A stretch of 64,000 nt of DNA from Actinomadura macrotermitis (GCF_009604375.1 NZ_WEGH01000001.1:434001-498000), one strand, 5' to 3'; counted from the stretch's first letter, positions 51,555 to 62,065 are shown. Translations and numbers: made by a program. The notes: a model not told the origin generated them from the sequence alone.

Positions 51555-52237
51555 CAGCGCGCCCAGTCGGCCTTGGCGGTCGCGGCCTCGGCCTGCGCGC
51601 GCAGCCTGCGGACGGCCTCGTCGGGGTCGCTCGCGTTGTAGACGGCGCTGCCGGCCACGAACACGTCGGCGCCCGCCTCGGCGCAGCGCTCGATCGTCTC
51701 GGCGCTGACGCCGCCGTCGACCTGCAGCCAGACCGGCAGGTCCCGGCCCTTGATCAGCTCGCGGGCGCGGCGGACCTTGGGCAGCACGACGTCGAGGAAG
51801 CTCTGGCCGCCGAAGCCGGGCTCGACGGTCATCAGCAGCAGCATGTCGATCTCCCCGAGGAGGTCCTCGAAGCCGTCGACCGGCGTCGCCGGGTTGACGC
51901 CGAGGCCCGCGCGCGCCCCGGCGGCGCGGATGGCGCGCAGGGTGCGGATCGGCGCCTTGGCGGCCTCGGCGTGGATGGTGACGCTGCCGGCGCCGGCCTC
52001 GGCGTACTGCGGCGCCCACCGGTCCGGGTCCTCGATCATCAGGTGGCAGTCCAGCGGCAGCCTGCTGGTCTTCAGCAGCGCCTGCACGATCGGCAGCCCG
52101 AGGGTGAGGTTGGGGACGAAGTGGTTGTCCATCACGTCGACGTGGACCCAGTCGGCGGCGTCGGCGATGCGCTCGACGTCGGCGCCGAGGTTCGCGAAGT
52201 CGGCGGACAGGATGCTGGGAGAGATCTGCGGAGCCAT
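51554..52237 (-). CDS. rpe: Ribulose-phosphate 3-epimerase
   Basis: The protein has 227 residues from ATG 52237. The TIM-barrel signatures are [61 protein letters not shown] and [11 protein letters not shown]. Metal ligands (His/Asp in HVDVMD and HLM, Asp in QVDGG) are conserved. It interconverts ribulose- and xylulose-5-phosphate; ribulose-5-phosphate is also the RibB substrate in the neighbouring operon. It is coupled to the HAD gene. Confidence 0.96.
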   Translation of the reverse strand: MAPQISPSILSADFANLGADVERIADAADWVHVDVMDNHFVPNLTLGLPIVQALLKTSRLPLDCHLMIEDPDRWAPQYAEAGAGSVTIHAEAAKAPIRTLRAIRAAGARAGLGVNPATPVDGFEDLLGEIDMLLLMTVEPGFGGQSFLDVVLPKVRRARELIKGRDLPVWLQVDGGVSAETIERCAEAGADVFVAGSAVYNASDPDEAVRRLRAQAEAATAKADWAR

Positions 52238-52250
52238 GATGGCCCCGAGT

Positions 52251-53198
52251 CTATTGCCGCGCCCCGGCGGGCGGCTCACCCGAGGGGGTGATCGCAGGGG
52301 TGGTACGGGCCGCCAGCCGCAGCCGCACGAACGTCTCCGGCGCGCCCGCCACGATCCACAGGCCGAGCAGCGCCTGGACGACGAACTGCTGCACCGGCCG
52401 GGTGCCGAGGAACAGCCCGAGGGTGTAGATCGCCAGGCCGCCCGCCGCGCCGACCGGGAGGCGGGCCACCCGCCGCCACACCTCGCCGCCCGCGTCGAAC
52501 CAGCCGTGGTGGCCGAGCCAGGACACCCCGGCCAGCACCCCGAACAGGATGCCGGCGGCGGCCGCGGCGTCGCTCAGGCCGACCGCGTGCGGGCTGCCGC
52601 CGGCGGCGGTGATGGCGCGCGCCCACAGCACCGGCCAGTGCCACACCCCGAGGGCCCGCAGCGCCGCCCAGGCGCAGGCCAGCAGGGCCAGCGAGAGCGC
52701 GAGGGCGAGGGCGACCTGGACGGCGAGCGGGCGCCGCGTCCACCACGGCACGGCCACCGGTTCCAGGACCAGCGCGGCGACCAGCAGCGCGGCGCCGACG
52801 CCCCAGCCCGCCAGCACCTGGCCGGGCGAGTGCACGCCGAGCTGGATCCGCGACACCCCGATCAGCACGATGATCACGGCGGCGGCAGCCCAGGCGAGCC
52901 GGCGGCGCAGGTGCGCGGCCAGGAACCCCCAGGCCACGACGGCGTTCTGGGCGTGCCCCGACGGCATGCCGAACGAGTCGTGCGCCTCCCCCGCCCGGAT
53001 CGACGGGTCGGTCCAGAACGGTCGCGGCGCGTGGAACGCCAGCTTCAGCACGCTGTTCAGGGCGGCGCTGAAGGCCAGCAGGACCGCGGCGCGCGCGGCG
53101 ACGCGCGGTTCCAGGCACCAGTAGACGATCACCAGGAGCGGCAGGTAGAACGCCGCACTGCCGATGAACGATGCAAAGTGCATGAAACCGGTCAGCAC
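52251..53198 (-). CDS. PAP2-family membrane phosphatase
   Basis: The protein has 315 residues and seven or more membrane segments. The phosphatase signature is complete: KLAFHAPRP (Lys52...Arg59-Pro60), MPSGHAQN at 78-85, and [12 protein letters not shown] (Ser116-Arg117...His123). It probably removes phosphate from an isoprenoid or phosphatidate lipid at the membrane. A helical C-terminal extension of about 120 residues has no recognised role. The gene starts at GTG with GGGAGA upstream and is 13 bases ahead of rpe. Confidence 0.9.
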   Translation of the reverse strand: MLTGFMHFASFIGSAAFYLPLLVIVYWCLEPRVAARAAVLLAFSAALNSVLKLAFHAPRPFWTDPSIRAGEAHDSFGMPSGHAQNAVVAWGFLAAHLRRRLAWAAAAVIIVLIGVSRIQLGVHSPGQVLAGWGVGAALLVAALVLEPVAVPWWTRRPLAVQVALALALSLALLACAWAALRALGVWHWPVLWARAITAAGGSPHAVGLSDAAAAAGILFGVLAGVSWLGHHGWFDAGGEVWRRVARLPVGAAGGLAIYTLGLFLGTRPVQQFVVQALLGLWIVAGAPETFVRLRLAARTTPAITPSGEPPAGARQ

Positions 53199-53309
53199 GG
53201 ATCTCCCTCGGCAGCGTTCAGGCCCTCATGACGACCATCAAGGGTATGCGGCCGTCATCAGGTCAACGCGCGAGCGACACGTAAAGGATCCGGGCTTTCG
53301 CCGCAGGGC

Positions 53310-54734
53310 CTAGGTTCGCCGCAGCAGCGCCAGGAACATCGCGTCGGTGCCGTGCCGGTGCGGCCAGAACTGCGCGAACTCCCCCTCGCCGACGCCGGTG
53401 AGGCCGGGCGCCACGGTGCGCAGCACCGCCGGCGCGTCCAGCGCCGTCACGTCGTCGCGGCGCCGCAGCACGTCGCCGGCGATCACGCGGGTCTCGGCCA
53501 GGTGCGGCGAGCAGGTGACGTAGGCGAGCACGCCGCCGGGCCGCAGCGCCTCCAGCGACGCCGCCAGCAGCTCCCGCTGGATCCCGCCGAGCTCGGCGAC
53601 CGCCTCGGGGCCGCGCCGCCAGCGCGCCTCGGGGCGGCGGCGCAGCGCGCCGAGGCCGGTGCACGGCGCGTCCAGCATGATCCGGTCGAAGGCGCCGGGA
53701 CGCCAGGCCGGCGCGGTGCCGTCGGCGGCGACCACCCCGGCGCGGTCGTCCACGGCGCGGGCGACCAGGCCGGCGCGGTGCGGCTGCAGGTCGGCGGCGA
53801 GCAGCCGGGCGCCGCGCCCGGTGGCCAGGGCCGACAGCAGCCCGGCCTTGCCGCCGGGGCCGGCGCACACGTCCAGCCAGCGGGCGTCGGGGCCGTCCAG
53901 CGGCGCGGCGGCCAGGGCGGCGGCGACGAGCTGGCTCGCCTCGTCCTGCACCGCGGCGCGGCCCTCGCGGACCGCCGGGATCGCGCCCGGGTCGCCCTCC
54001 TCCAGGACCGCCGCGTACGGCGAGTACGGGGCCGGGTCCGCGCCCCACCCGGCCAGCTCCTCCAGCGAGGCGCGGCCGGGGCGGGCGACCAGGGTGACCA
54101 GCGGGCGGGCGTTGTCGGCGGCCAGCAGGTCGCCGATCTCGTCCCGGTCCGGGCCGAGCGCGTCGCGCAGCGCCGACACGATCCACTTGGGGTGGCTGTG
54201 CGCGACCGACAGCCGGGTGGTGAGGTCGGCCGACTCCGGCGCGACGATCTCCAGCCAGCCGGCCAGGTCGCGGCCGGCGACCTTGCGCAGCACCGCGTTG
54301 GCGAACTTGGACTGGCCCGGCCCGGCGACCGAGCGGGCCAGGTCCACCGCGGTGCCGACGGCGGCGTGCGGCGGGATGCGGGTGGCCAGGATCTGGTGCG
54401 CGCCGAGGCGCAGCACGTCCAGCAGCGGCCCGTCGATGCGGCGCAGCTCGCGGTCGCTGCAGAGCGCCAGGATCGCGTCGTAGGTGCCGCGGCCGCGCAG
54501 CGTGCCGTAGGTCAGCTCGGTGGCGAGGGCGGCGTCGCGGCCGGACAGCTCGCGGTCGCGCAGCCGGGCCGGCAGCAGCAGGTTGGCGTAGGCGTCGCGG
54601 GTCTCCACCGCGCGGATCACGTCGAAGGCGGTGCGGCGGACCAGGTCCTGCGGGCGGCCGGTGTTGCGCGGCCCGCCGGGACGGCGGTTGCGGCCGTGGT
54701 CGCCGCGGCCGCGGGGATTGCTGCGGGCGGGCAT
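53310..54734 (-). CDS. rsmB: 16S rRNA cytosine-5 methyltransferase, RsmB family
   Basis: The protein has 474 residues. A basic Arg/Gly/Asn-rich head (1-30) is followed by a NusB-like RNA-binding domain (DLVRRTAFDVIRAVETRDAY, LTYGTLRGRGTYDAIL). The Rossmann methyltransferase has LDVCAGPGGKAGLLSAL for SAM. The two catalytic cysteines are in MLDAPCTGLGALRRRPEARW and YVTCSPHLAETR. It methylates 16S rRNA in an unassembled subunit. It overlaps the fmt stop by one base, and is in the conserved group def, fmt, rsmB. Confidence 0.95.
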   Translation of the reverse strand: MPARSNPRGRGDHGRNRRPGGPRNTGRPQDLVRRTAFDVIRAVETRDAYANLLLPARLRDRELSGRDAALATELTYGTLRGRGTYDAILALCSDRELRRIDGPLLDVLRLGAHQILATRIPPHAAVGTAVDLARSVAGPGQSKFANAVLRKVAGRDLAGWLEIVAPESADLTTRLSVAHSHPKWIVSALRDALGPDRDEIGDLLAADNARPLVTLVARPGRASLEELAGWGADPAPYSPYAAVLEEGDPGAIPAVREGRAAVQDEASQLVAAALAAAPLDGPDARWLDVCAGPGGKAGLLSALATGRGARLLAADLQPHRAGLVARAVDDRAGVVAADGTAPAWRPGAFDRIMLDAPCTGLGALRRRPEARWRRGPEAVAELGGIQRELLAASLEALRPGGVLAYVTCSPHLAETRVIAGDVLRRRDDVTALDAPAVLRTVAPGLTGVGEGEFAQFWPHRHGTDAMFLALLRRT

Positions 54735-55660
54735 CAGACCAGGCCGTCCTTGCCGGTGAGGTTCAGGCCGCGCGCCCAGTCGGTGGCGGGCATCGGGCGC
54801 TTGCCCTCGGGCCGGACCTCGCCGAGCTCGACCGGGTGGGTGGCGGTGCCCACCAGCACCCGCTTGCGCTCGGCCAGCAGCCCGCCCGGCGCCAGGGGGC
54901 CGGCGTCGGGGGCGGGCCGGACCCGGCCGAGCTTGACGCGGGCGTCGCGGAACGTCGTCCAGGCGCCGGGCGCGGGCGTGCAGGCCCGCACCAGGCGGTC
55001 CACCCGGTGCGCCGGGGCGCCCCAGTCGACCCGGGCGTCCTCGGGCGTGATCTTGGGGGCGACCGAGACGCCCTCGGCGGGCTGCGGCCGCGGCTCCAGC
55101 ACCCCGGCCTCGATGCCGTCCATGGTGTCGGCCAGCAGCCGGGCGCCCGCGACGGCGAGCCGGCCGAGCAGGTCGCCGGAGGTGTCCTCGGGCCGGATCG
55201 GCTCGGTGAGCACGCCGAACACCGGGCCGGTGTCCAGGCCCTCCTCGATCTGGAAGGTGGCCGCGCCGGTGACGTCGTCGCCGTGCAGGATCGCGTGCTG
55301 CACCGGCGCCGCGCCGCGCCAGGCCGGCAGCAGCGAGAAGTGCAGGTTCACCCAGCCGTGCGCGGGGATGTCCAGCGCCTCGCGCGGCAGCAGCGCGCCG
55401 TAGGCGACGACGGGGCAGCAGTCGGGCGCGATCTCCCGCAGCCGGTCCAGGAACTGCGGGTCCCGCGCCTTGGCGGGCTTGAGGATCTCGATCCCGGCCT
55501 CGGCGGCGCGCTCGGCGACCGGGCTGGCGACCAGCCTGCGGCCGCGCCCGGCGGGCGCGTCGGGCCGGGTGACGACGGCGACGACCTCGTGCGCGGAGGC
55601 CAGCAGCGCCTCCAGCGCCGGGACCGCGGTCTCGGGGGTCCCTGCGAAGACCAGCCTCAC
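54734..55660 (-). CDS. fmt: Methionyl-tRNA formyltransferase
   Basis: The protein has 308 residues. It begins [19 protein letters not shown] and has the formyl-transfer block [20 protein letters not shown] with the catalytic Asn/His/Asp surroundings and GLDTGPVFG. The C-terminal OB-like tRNA-binding domain follows. It formylates initiator Met-tRNA using 10-formyl-tetrahydrofolate. A GTG start lies one base after the def stop, so the enzyme that adds formyl and the one that removes it are made together. Confidence 0.96.
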   Translation of the reverse strand: MRLVFAGTPETAVPALEALLASAHEVVAVVTRPDAPAGRGRRLVASPVAERAAEAGIEILKPAKARDPQFLDRLREIAPDCCPVVAYGALLPREALDIPAHGWVNLHFSLLPAWRGAAPVQHAILHGDDVTGAATFQIEEGLDTGPVFGVLTEPIRPEDTSGDLLGRLAVAGARLLADTMDGIEAGVLEPRPQPAEGVSVAPKITPEDARVDWGAPAHRVDRLVRACTPAPGAWTTFRDARVKLGRVRPAPDAGPLAPGGLLAERKRVLVGTATHPVELGEVRPEGKRPMPATDWARGLNLTGKDGLV

Positions 55661-55661
55661 C

Positions 55662-56207
55662 CTAGATCGCCTTCCCGAACGTGCGGTGCGGCGACTGCTT
55701 GACCACCGGCGCCGGGTCGCCGAACCACTCGGCCTCGCGGACGGCCTTCATCGCGGCCTTGCGCTGCTCGGGGTCCATCCGGTCGATGAACAAGATGCCG
55801 TCCAGGTGGTCGGTCTCGTGCTGGACGCAGCGGGCCAGCAGGTGCGTGCCCTCCAGCGTGATCGGCTCGCCGTGCATGTTGTACCCCTTGGCCACCACGC
55901 CGACCGAGCGCGGCGTCGGGAACGCCAGGCCCGGCAGGGACAGGCAGCCCTCGTCGCCGGTCTCCTGCTCGTCGGTCAGGTCCAGCGTCGGGTTCACCAC
56001 GTGCCCGAGCCGGTCGTCGACGTAGTAGGTGAACACCCGCAGGCCGACGCCGAGCTGCGGCGCCGCCAGGCCCGCCCCGGGCGCGTCGATCATGGTGTCG
56101 GTCAGGTCCTTGACGAGCTGGCGCAGCTCCTTGTCGAAGTCCTTGACCGGCTCGGCGGGCGTGCGCAGCACGGGGTCCCCGAAGAGGCGGATGGGCTTGA
56201 CGGCCAA
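55662..56207 (-). CDS. def: Peptide deformylase
   Basis: The protein has 181 residues. Motif 1 is [10 protein letters not shown] (44-53), motif 2 EGCLSLPG with metal ligand Cys88, and motif 3 QHETDHLDG with His130, Glu131 and His134. The start is a TTG at 56207, backed by GGAG seven bases upstream and the family N terminus [14 protein letters not shown]; no ATG or GTG is available. It removes formyl groups from new proteins. The gene heads the def, fmt, rsmB run. Confidence 0.95.
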   Translation of the reverse strand: MAVKPIRLFGDPVLRTPAEPVKDFDKELRQLVKDLTDTMIDAPGAGLAAPQLGVGLRVFTYYVDDRLGHVVNPTLDLTDEQETGDEGCLSLPGLAFPTPRSVGVVAKGYNMHGEPITLEGTHLLARCVQHETDHLDGILFIDRMDPEQRKAAMKAVREAEWFGDPAPVVKQSPHRTFGKAI

Positions 56208-56280
56208 CGAGGGCTCCGTTCGGTGAGGCGGGCGGTGCGGAAAGCGCGGTGCGCAAGGTGGTGCGCGACCAGTCTACGAA

Positions 56281-58062
56281 CTACAGCGAACGCGCCTTGT
56301 AGGCGGCGGTGCGCGCGGCCTTGGCGATCGGCCGGTCGGGGTGGTGGGCGCCGAGCGCGGCCAGCACCCCGGCGGTGGCCGGGTGGTCGGCCCGCCACAT
56401 GTCGTGGATCATCGCGCCGAGCTCGGCGCCGGCCGGCGCGCCGGTGAGGGCGGCGGCGACGGCGTCGGCCGGTTCGGCGGTCTCCAGCATCCCGGCGAGG
56501 GTGTCCACGAACACCCACAGGTACTCGTCGCGCGACAGCTCGTACCCGTCGTGGCCGTGCTCGGACAGCCAGAGGGCGGCGTAGGGGCGGCTGAGCGGCT
56601 CGCCGGTCGCGGCCCGCACGACGGGCGCGGCCTCGTCGCCGATGCGGTGCAGCACCCCGGCGGCGAGGTTGCGCGCGCCGGGCCCGCCGGTCCGCATGAC
56701 CGCCAGCAGGTCGGCGGCGGCGTCCTTGGGGTCGCGGCCGTCCAGCCAGCCGTCGATCTCCTCGTCGGCGGTGTCCTGGCGGTGCCAGACCAGCCCGGCG
56801 ACCAGATCGGCGGCCGGGGCGCCGGCCAGGTCGCCCACCACCGGCGCGGCGAACCCGTCGGCGCGCAGCAGCTCGCGCACGCCCCACACGCCGAGCGGCG
56901 TCAGCTCCAGGCCGCGGTCGTCGCCGCCGAGCACGCCCCAGGCGGTGAGGTCGGCCAGCTCCAGCGCGAGGGCCCCGGTGACGGCACCGGCCAGCGCGGC
57001 GTCGTCGGACACCTCGTAGGCCTCGGCGATGTGGTCGACCAGCGCCCCGGTCAGCTCGGCGGCGGTGGAGGGCTCCTCCTGCTCGTACAGGTGGATGAGC
57101 ACGCCGGTCAGCTCGTTCTGCACCAGCTCGACGGCGTCCAGCCCGTCCTCGGCGTCGTGCTCGGGCACCGCGGCGGCGTCGAACAGCCGCAGCCAGACGT
57201 CCAGGACGGCCTCGTCGTCGCCGCCGGTGAGCGCCGCCAGGCCGGGGCCGGGCGCGGCCCGGCCGTCGCCGACGGTCAGCACGCCCGACTCGGCGGCGGC
57301 CCACCAGAGCCGGTCGACCTCGGGGACGTCGGCCTGCTCCTCGGCCTCGCCCTCGGCGCGCGGGGTGGCCAGGCCGAGCGCCTCGGCGGCGGCGGCCGTC
57401 TCCGCGCCGGTCAGCTCGTCGTACTCGTCGACCGGGCGCTCCCCGGTCCACTCGGCCAGGGCGAGGGCCTGCGCGGTCAGCCCGGACCGGCGGGCCGCCT
57501 CGGCGAGCTCGGCGGCGGGCGCGAGCCGCACCGGCGGGACCGCCAGCTCCTCGACCTGCCGCAGGTACTCCTCGGTGCGGGCGTAGCGCTCCTCCTCGGG
57601 GAGCTCCTCGAACTCGCGCACCCACTCCCGCACGGCGGCCTCGTCCTGCGGGTCGATCCCGTCGGCCCACATCAGGCCGGTCAGCACCTCGGCGGCGGCC
57701 TGCCGCTCGGTGGTGTCGGCCGCCCCGACGACCTCGGCGAACTCCGGCGCGACCCGGTCCAGCTCGGCGGCGAGGGCGGCGCCGTCGGCGAGCCCGGCGT
57801 CGCCGAGGAACCCGGCCAGGTGCCGGGCCGTCTCCAGGACGGCCGGGACCTCGTCGCCGCCCGCGACGACCGAGTCGGGGAAGGTCTCCAGCAGCAGGGT
57901 GCGCAGCGCGGCCGCGTCCAGCGCGCCCGGGCCGGGCAGGCCGAGGTCCTCCTCGGCCAGCTCCAGCAGGAGCCGCGCCCCGGCCACGTCGACCTTGCGG
58001 TCGTGCTCGTCCGCCCAGCGACGCAGATCGTCGGTGGTGCTCTCAACCCAGTTGTCGGCCAC
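56281..58062 (-). CDS. Large acidic protein of unknown function
   Basis: The protein has 593 residues, no signal peptide and no membrane segment, and is strongly acidic with many Ala, Glu and Asp. Alternating short helices (for example AALRTLLLETFPDS, EVLDVWLRLFDAAA-like VLDVWLRLFDAAAVP, RNLAAGVLHRIGDEAAPVVR) suggest a helical-repeat solenoid. I recognise no catalytic motif. It lies between priA and def on the same strand and ends in basic RPIAKAARTAAYKARSL. It is probably a conserved actinobacterial protein. The GTG start lacks a clear ribosome site, so the exact beginning is uncertain. Confidence 0.72.
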   Translation of the reverse strand: MADNWVESTTDDLRRWADEHDRKVDVAGARLLLELAEEDLGLPGPGALDAAALRTLLLETFPDSVVAGGDEVPAVLETARHLAGFLGDAGLADGAALAAELDRVAPEFAEVVGAADTTERQAAAEVLTGLMWADGIDPQDEAAVREWVREFEELPEEERYARTEEYLRQVEELAVPPVRLAPAAELAEAARRSGLTAQALALAEWTGERPVDEYDELTGAETAAAAEALGLATPRAEGEAEEQADVPEVDRLWWAAAESGVLTVGDGRAAPGPGLAALTGGDDEAVLDVWLRLFDAAAVPEHDAEDGLDAVELVQNELTGVLIHLYEQEEPSTAAELTGALVDHIAEAYEVSDDAALAGAVTGALALELADLTAWGVLGGDDRGLELTPLGVWGVRELLRADGFAAPVVGDLAGAPAADLVAGLVWHRQDTADEEIDGWLDGRDPKDAAADLLAVMRTGGPGARNLAAGVLHRIGDEAAPVVRAATGEPLSRPYAALWLSEHGHDGYELSRDEYLWVFVDTLAGMLETAEPADAVAAALTGAPAGAELGAMIHDMWRADHPATAGVLAALGAHHPDRPIAKAARTAAYKARSL

Positions 58063-58158
58063 CGACAGGAGCCTAGGGCATCTTCCATGAACCCACCTCC
58101 TACTACGCGACGTCCAGGGTCCTTGGAAGACGCCCTGCCGCTTCGCCGGGCCGGGACG

Positions 58159-60246
58159 TCAGATCAGCTCCAGGGGGTCGATCTGGATCCGGACGGCCTC
58201 GGTGGCCTTGCGAGCGCTGCGCACGCCCTGCGCGGCCTGCAGGGCGCGGGCCAGCTCCAGGGCGGCGCCGCGCGGGGCCCGGACCAGGGCGCGCTCGCGT
58301 TCCTCGGCGCCGCCGACCGGGACGGGCCCGAGCACCTCGGCGCCCTCGGGCAGCCGGGCGTCCTCGACCAGCTCGCGGATCGCGGCCGGGGAGGCGGTGA
58401 GCGACGCCATCCGCGCCGCGGGCGGGAAGCCGACCTCGCGGCGCTCGGCCAGCTCGCGCTCGGCGTAGGTGATCGGATCCCAGCGGATCAGCGCCTGCAC
58501 CGCGGGCAGCGACCCGTCGGCGGCGACCACGACGTGGCCGCCGGGGCGGACCAGGGCGGCGGCGTTCATCCAGCGGCGCAGCGTCTCCTCCCCCGCGCGC
58601 AGGTCGGCGCGGCCGAGCAGCACCCAGCCGTCCAGCAGCAGCGCGGCGGTGTAGCCGCCCTCGGCGACCGGCTCGGCGCCGGGCGTGCACACCACCAGCG
58701 CCCGGTCCGGGCCGACGGCGTCCAGCACCGCGTCCTTGCCGGAGGTGCGCACCGCCACGCCGGGGAAGGCGCGGCCGAGCTCCTCAGCGGTGCGCCGCGC
58801 GCCGACGACCACGGCGCGGAAGGCGACGTGGCCGCACTCGGGGCAGTGCCAGTCGCCGGCGATCCGGCCGCACCAGCGGCAGTAGGGGGCGGCGTGCGCG
58901 CCGGGCAGCGACAGCGGGCCCTGGCATTCGCCGCAGCGGGCCGGGGTGCGGCAGCGGCCGCAGGCCAGGCCGGGCAGGTAGCCGCGGCGCGGCACCTGGA
59001 CCAGCACCGGGCCCTCGGCGAGCGCCTGCCGGGCCGTCTGGAACGCCAGGTTCGGCAGCCGCGCGGCGCGGGCGGCGGCGTCGCGGGCCAGCTGGGGGTC
59101 CTCGCCGACCGGCTGGACGCGCGGCATCACCTCGCGGATCCGCACCCGGTCGGCGGTGAGCGCGTGCGCCCAGCCCGACTCGACCAGCTGGGTCGCGTCG
59201 GTGGTGCGGGTGTACCCGCCGAACAGCGCCGCGGCGCCCGCGCGGTGCGCGCGCAGCGCGAGGACCTCGCGCGGGTGCGGGTAGGGGGCGTGCGGTTCGG
59301 CGTGCACGTCGTCGCCGTCGTCCCACAGCACGACCAGGCCGAGGTCGGCGACGGGCGCGAACATCGCGGCGCGGGTGCCGGCGACGGCCCGGACGCCGCC
59401 GCGCAGCACCCGCAGCCAGCGCCGGTACCGCTCGGTCGGGCCGAGCCCGGCCATCAGCGCCACGTGCCGGCCCTCCCCCAGCTCGGCGGTGAGGGCGGCG
59501 TCCATCCGCGCGACGTCGCGGGCGTCGGCGAGCACGACCAGCGCGCCGCGCCCGGCGGCGAGCGTGACCGCGACGGCGCGGGCGATCGCGGCGATCCGGT
59601 CCGGGCCCGGCAGCGCCGTCCACACCGCGCGCGGCGCCCGCCCGCCGGCGAGCGCGGCGAGGAAGGACGGCCCGGCCGGGTAGGCGGCCCACGGCCCGGG
59701 CCCCTCCGGCGCCGGCGGGGGGCCCGCCGGCTCGGGCGGCGGCTCGGCCTCGGCGCGGGCGTGCCGGGGCGGGATGGCGAGGCGCACCACGTCGGCGAAG
59801 GTCCCGGCGTAGCGGTCGGCGACCTCGCGGACCAGCGCGGCGATCCCGGGCGTGAGCACCGGCTCGGGCGACACGACCCGCTCCAGGTAGAGGAGGCGGC
59901 CCTCGTGGCCGCTCTCGGGGACGCGCTCCAGCAGCAGGCCGTCCACGAGCTGCCCGGCGAACCGGACCCGGACCCGGCAGCCGGGCACCGCCGCCTCGTC
60001 CATCGTGGTGGGCACCAGGTAGTCGAACGGGCGGTCCAGGTGCGGCAGCGGGATGTCGACGGCGATCCGCGCCACCGGCAGCTCCGCGGCGGGCTCCCGG
60101 GCGCCCTTCCTGGCGCCCGGCTTCTTCCCCGACGTGCCTTTCGTAGGCGATAGGCTTTTCGCGGACTCGGGCGCCTTGCCCGCGGGGACCCGCGGGATGT
60201 CGCCCAGCCCCGGAATCAGCTCAGCTCCCCCGCCGTCGTTCGTCAC
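58159..60246 (-). CDS. priA: PriA-like primosomal protein without helicase motifs
   Basis: The protein has 695 residues. The N-terminal DNA-binding domain (VARIAVDIPLPHLDRPFDYLV) is preserved, as are the paired zinc sites CGRCRTPARCGECQ and CRWCGRIAGDWHCPECG. The helicase part is degenerate: Walker A reads ALPGPDRIAAI without GKT and the DExH region reads LWDDGDD. Actinobacterial PriA proteins share this loss and are thought to assist restart without unwinding DNA. It is followed by 96 gene-free bases. The first 55 residues are a basic low-complexity head. Confidence 0.9.
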   Translation of the reverse strand: MTNDGGGAELIPGLGDIPRVPAGKAPESAKSLSPTKGTSGKKPGARKGAREPAAELPVARIAVDIPLPHLDRPFDYLVPTTMDEAAVPGCRVRVRFAGQLVDGLLLERVPESGHEGRLLYLERVVSPEPVLTPGIAALVREVADRYAGTFADVVRLAIPPRHARAEAEPPPEPAGPPPAPEGPGPWAAYPAGPSFLAALAGGRAPRAVWTALPGPDRIAAIARAVAVTLAAGRGALVVLADARDVARMDAALTAELGEGRHVALMAGLGPTERYRRWLRVLRGGVRAVAGTRAAMFAPVADLGLVVLWDDGDDVHAEPHAPYPHPREVLALRAHRAGAAALFGGYTRTTDATQLVESGWAHALTADRVRIREVMPRVQPVGEDPQLARDAAARAARLPNLAFQTARQALAEGPVLVQVPRRGYLPGLACGRCRTPARCGECQGPLSLPGAHAAPYCRWCGRIAGDWHCPECGHVAFRAVVVGARRTAEELGRAFPGVAVRTSGKDAVLDAVGPDRALVVCTPGAEPVAEGGYTAALLLDGWVLLGRADLRAGEETLRRWMNAAALVRPGGHVVVAADGSLPAVQALIRWDPITYAERELAERREVGFPPAARMASLTASPAAIRELVEDARLPEGAEVLGPVPVGGAEERERALVRAPRGAALELARALQAAQGVRSARKATEAVRIQIDPLELI

Positions 60247-60277
60247 GCCCCCGTCCTACCAGATGAGGGGGACAGCG

Positions 60278-62065
60278 ATGGTCCGGCGGTCGGCGCGGAG
60301 CGTTGCATCCGGCGGGGGTCCGCCGGATCATTTCCCGGCGTCCCCGCGTCCTCCCGTTCCCCAAGCGCCTGCAGGCAATGTGACGACAGCGCAGAGACCA
60401 TCCCGAGAGAGCGGCGACCCCGCACCGGCGGACGTCCCCGCGGACCCCGCCCCGCCGGGCGCGCGCCGCCGCTGGACCTCCCCGCGGCATCCCGTGACGG
60501 CGGCCACGCTGTTCGCGGCCGTCCTGCACGTGGTGTGGGCGCTGTTCCTGGCCAACGACGGCGGCGACCTGGCCGCGCAGTCGGCCTGGACCCACTTCGC
60601 CGGGCAGCACCCCGACTCGGCCTACAACCTGGCCTGGTACGGCGGGATGCACCCGGCGTCCTACAGCGTGCTGTCGCCGTACCTGATGGCGTGGTTCGGG
60701 ATCCGGCTCGTCGCGGTGGTCGCGGGCACCCTGTCGGCCACGCTCACCGCGCGGCTGCTGGTGCACCTGCGGGCCCCGGCGGCGCTGCCCGCCGCGCTGT
60801 GGGCGGCCCTGGCGATCTGGTGCAACGCCGCGTCCGGCCGGGTCACCTTCGGCCTCGGCCTGGTGTTCGCCCTCGCCGGCGTGCAGGCGGCGTTCACCCG
60901 GCGCGGCACCCCGGCGCTGCGGGCCGCGGTGATGGTGGTGCTCAGCCTGCTGGCGACGCTGACCAGCCCGGTCGCCGGGCTGTTCGTCATGGTGGTCGCC
61001 GCCGCGCTGTTCCTCACCGGACGCCGCCGCGCGGGCGTCGCGCTCGCGATCGCGCCGCCGCTGGTGGTCGGCGTCACCACGCTGCTGTTCCCCTTCACCG
61101 GCGTGCAGCCGATCGGGTTCACCACCGTGGTGCTGCCCGCGATCACCAGCGTGGTCGCGGTGCTGCTCTGCGCCCCGCGCGGGTGGACGGTGGTGCGCGT
61201 CGGCGCGGGCGTCTACCTGCTCGGCATCGCGCTGACCTTCCTCATCCCGACCCCGATCGGCAGCAACGTCGAGCGATTGTCGCTGCTGTTCGGCGGGATG
61301 GTGCTGCTGAGCGCCGTCGCCCGCACCACCCACCTGGTCAAGCTCGGCGCGCTCAGCCTCGCCTTCATCGTCACCGGCGCCTGGATGGTGGTGAAGCCGG
61401 TCGACGACATCATCCACACCCGGCCCGCCGCCGCCACCGCCGCGCACGCGGCGCCGCTCCGCGCCGAGCTGGACCGGCTCGGCGCCCGCCGCGGCCGGCT
61501 GGAGGTCGTGCCGCTGCGCTCGCACTGGGAGGCGACCGGCCTCACCCGCCGCTACATCCTCGCGCGCGGCTGGAACCGCCAGGTGGACGCCGAGCGGCAC
61601 GGCCTCTTCTACAAGGAGGGCGCGCTCACCGCCGCGACCTACCACGACTGGCTGCACAAGTGGGCGGTGCAGTACGTGGTGCTGCCCGAGCAGGAGGTCG
61701 AGAAGGCCGGCAAGGCCGAGGACGCGCTGATCCGGGGCGGCCTGCCCTACCTGGAGCAGGTCTGGAGCGACGACTACTGGCGGCTGTACAAGGTCGCCGA
61801 CCCGACGCCGCTGGCCGCCCTGCCCTCCACCGTCGCGCGCATCAACGCCGACGAGCTGGTCGTGGACGTCCCCGAGCGCGGCACCACGCTGCTGCGCATC
61901 TCCTGGTCGCCGTGGCTGACCGTCCGCGGCGGCCGCAAGGGCCCCGGGCACGGCTGCCTGGCCCGCGAGGGCGACTTCGTGCGCCTGCACGCGCCGGGCC
62001 CCGGCCGCTACCACATCGGCGCCCGCTACGGCATGCCGCGCGGAACTCCATGCCCTAAGGGCTAG
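60278..62065 (+). CDS. Polytopic membrane protein with extracytoplasmic C-terminal domain
   Basis: The protein has 595 residues from ATG 60278, chosen because GAGGGGGA precedes it; a GTG at 60380 is an alternative. After a proline-rich head, nine to eleven membrane helices fill roughly residues 75-400. A soluble domain of about 190 residues (RSHWEATGLTRRYILARGWN, YHDWLHKWAVQYVVLPEQEV, RISWSPWLTVRGG) follows. The plan, with conserved Tyr/Trp/His in the soluble end, resembles GT-C glycosyltransferase-like or YfhO-like proteins, but no catalytic motif is secure. It is divergent from priA and convergent with metK. Confidence 0.75.
   Translation: MVRRSARSVASGGGPPDHFPASPRPPVPQAPAGNVTTAQRPSRESGDPAPADVPADPAPPGARRRWTSPRHPVTAATLFAAVLHVVWALFLANDGGDLAAQSAWTHFAGQHPDSAYNLAWYGGMHPASYSVLSPYLMAWFGIRLVAVVAGTLSATLTARLLVHLRAPAALPAALWAALAIWCNAASGRVTFGLGLVFALAGVQAAFTRRGTPALRAAVMVVLSLLATLTSPVAGLFVMVVAAALFLTGRRRAGVALAIAPPLVVGVTTLLFPFTGVQPIGFTTVVLPAITSVVAVLLCAPRGWTVVRVGAGVYLLGIALTFLIPTPIGSNVERLSLLFGGMVLLSAVARTTHLVKLGALSLAFIVTGAWMVVKPVDDIIHTRPAAATAAHAAPLRAELDRLGARRGRLEVVPLRSHWEATGLTRRYILARGWNRQVDAERHGLFYKEGALTAATYHDWLHKWAVQYVVLPEQEVEKAGKAEDALIRGGLPYLEQVWSDDYWRLYKVADPTPLAALPSTVARINADELVVDVPERGTTLLRISWSPWLTVRGGRKGPGHGCLAREGDFVRLHAPGPGRYHIGARYGMPRGTPCPKG

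Noticed and set aside
56341..60153. A 1270-residue plus-strand open frame
   Set aside because: It is antisense to the acidic protein and PriA, has low-complexity composition and no recognisable motif.
58159..60246. PriA as a pseudogene because Walker A and DExH are missing
   Set aside because: The frame is intact over 695 residues, zinc motifs are kept, and loss of helicase motifs is a known general feature of actinobacterial PriA.
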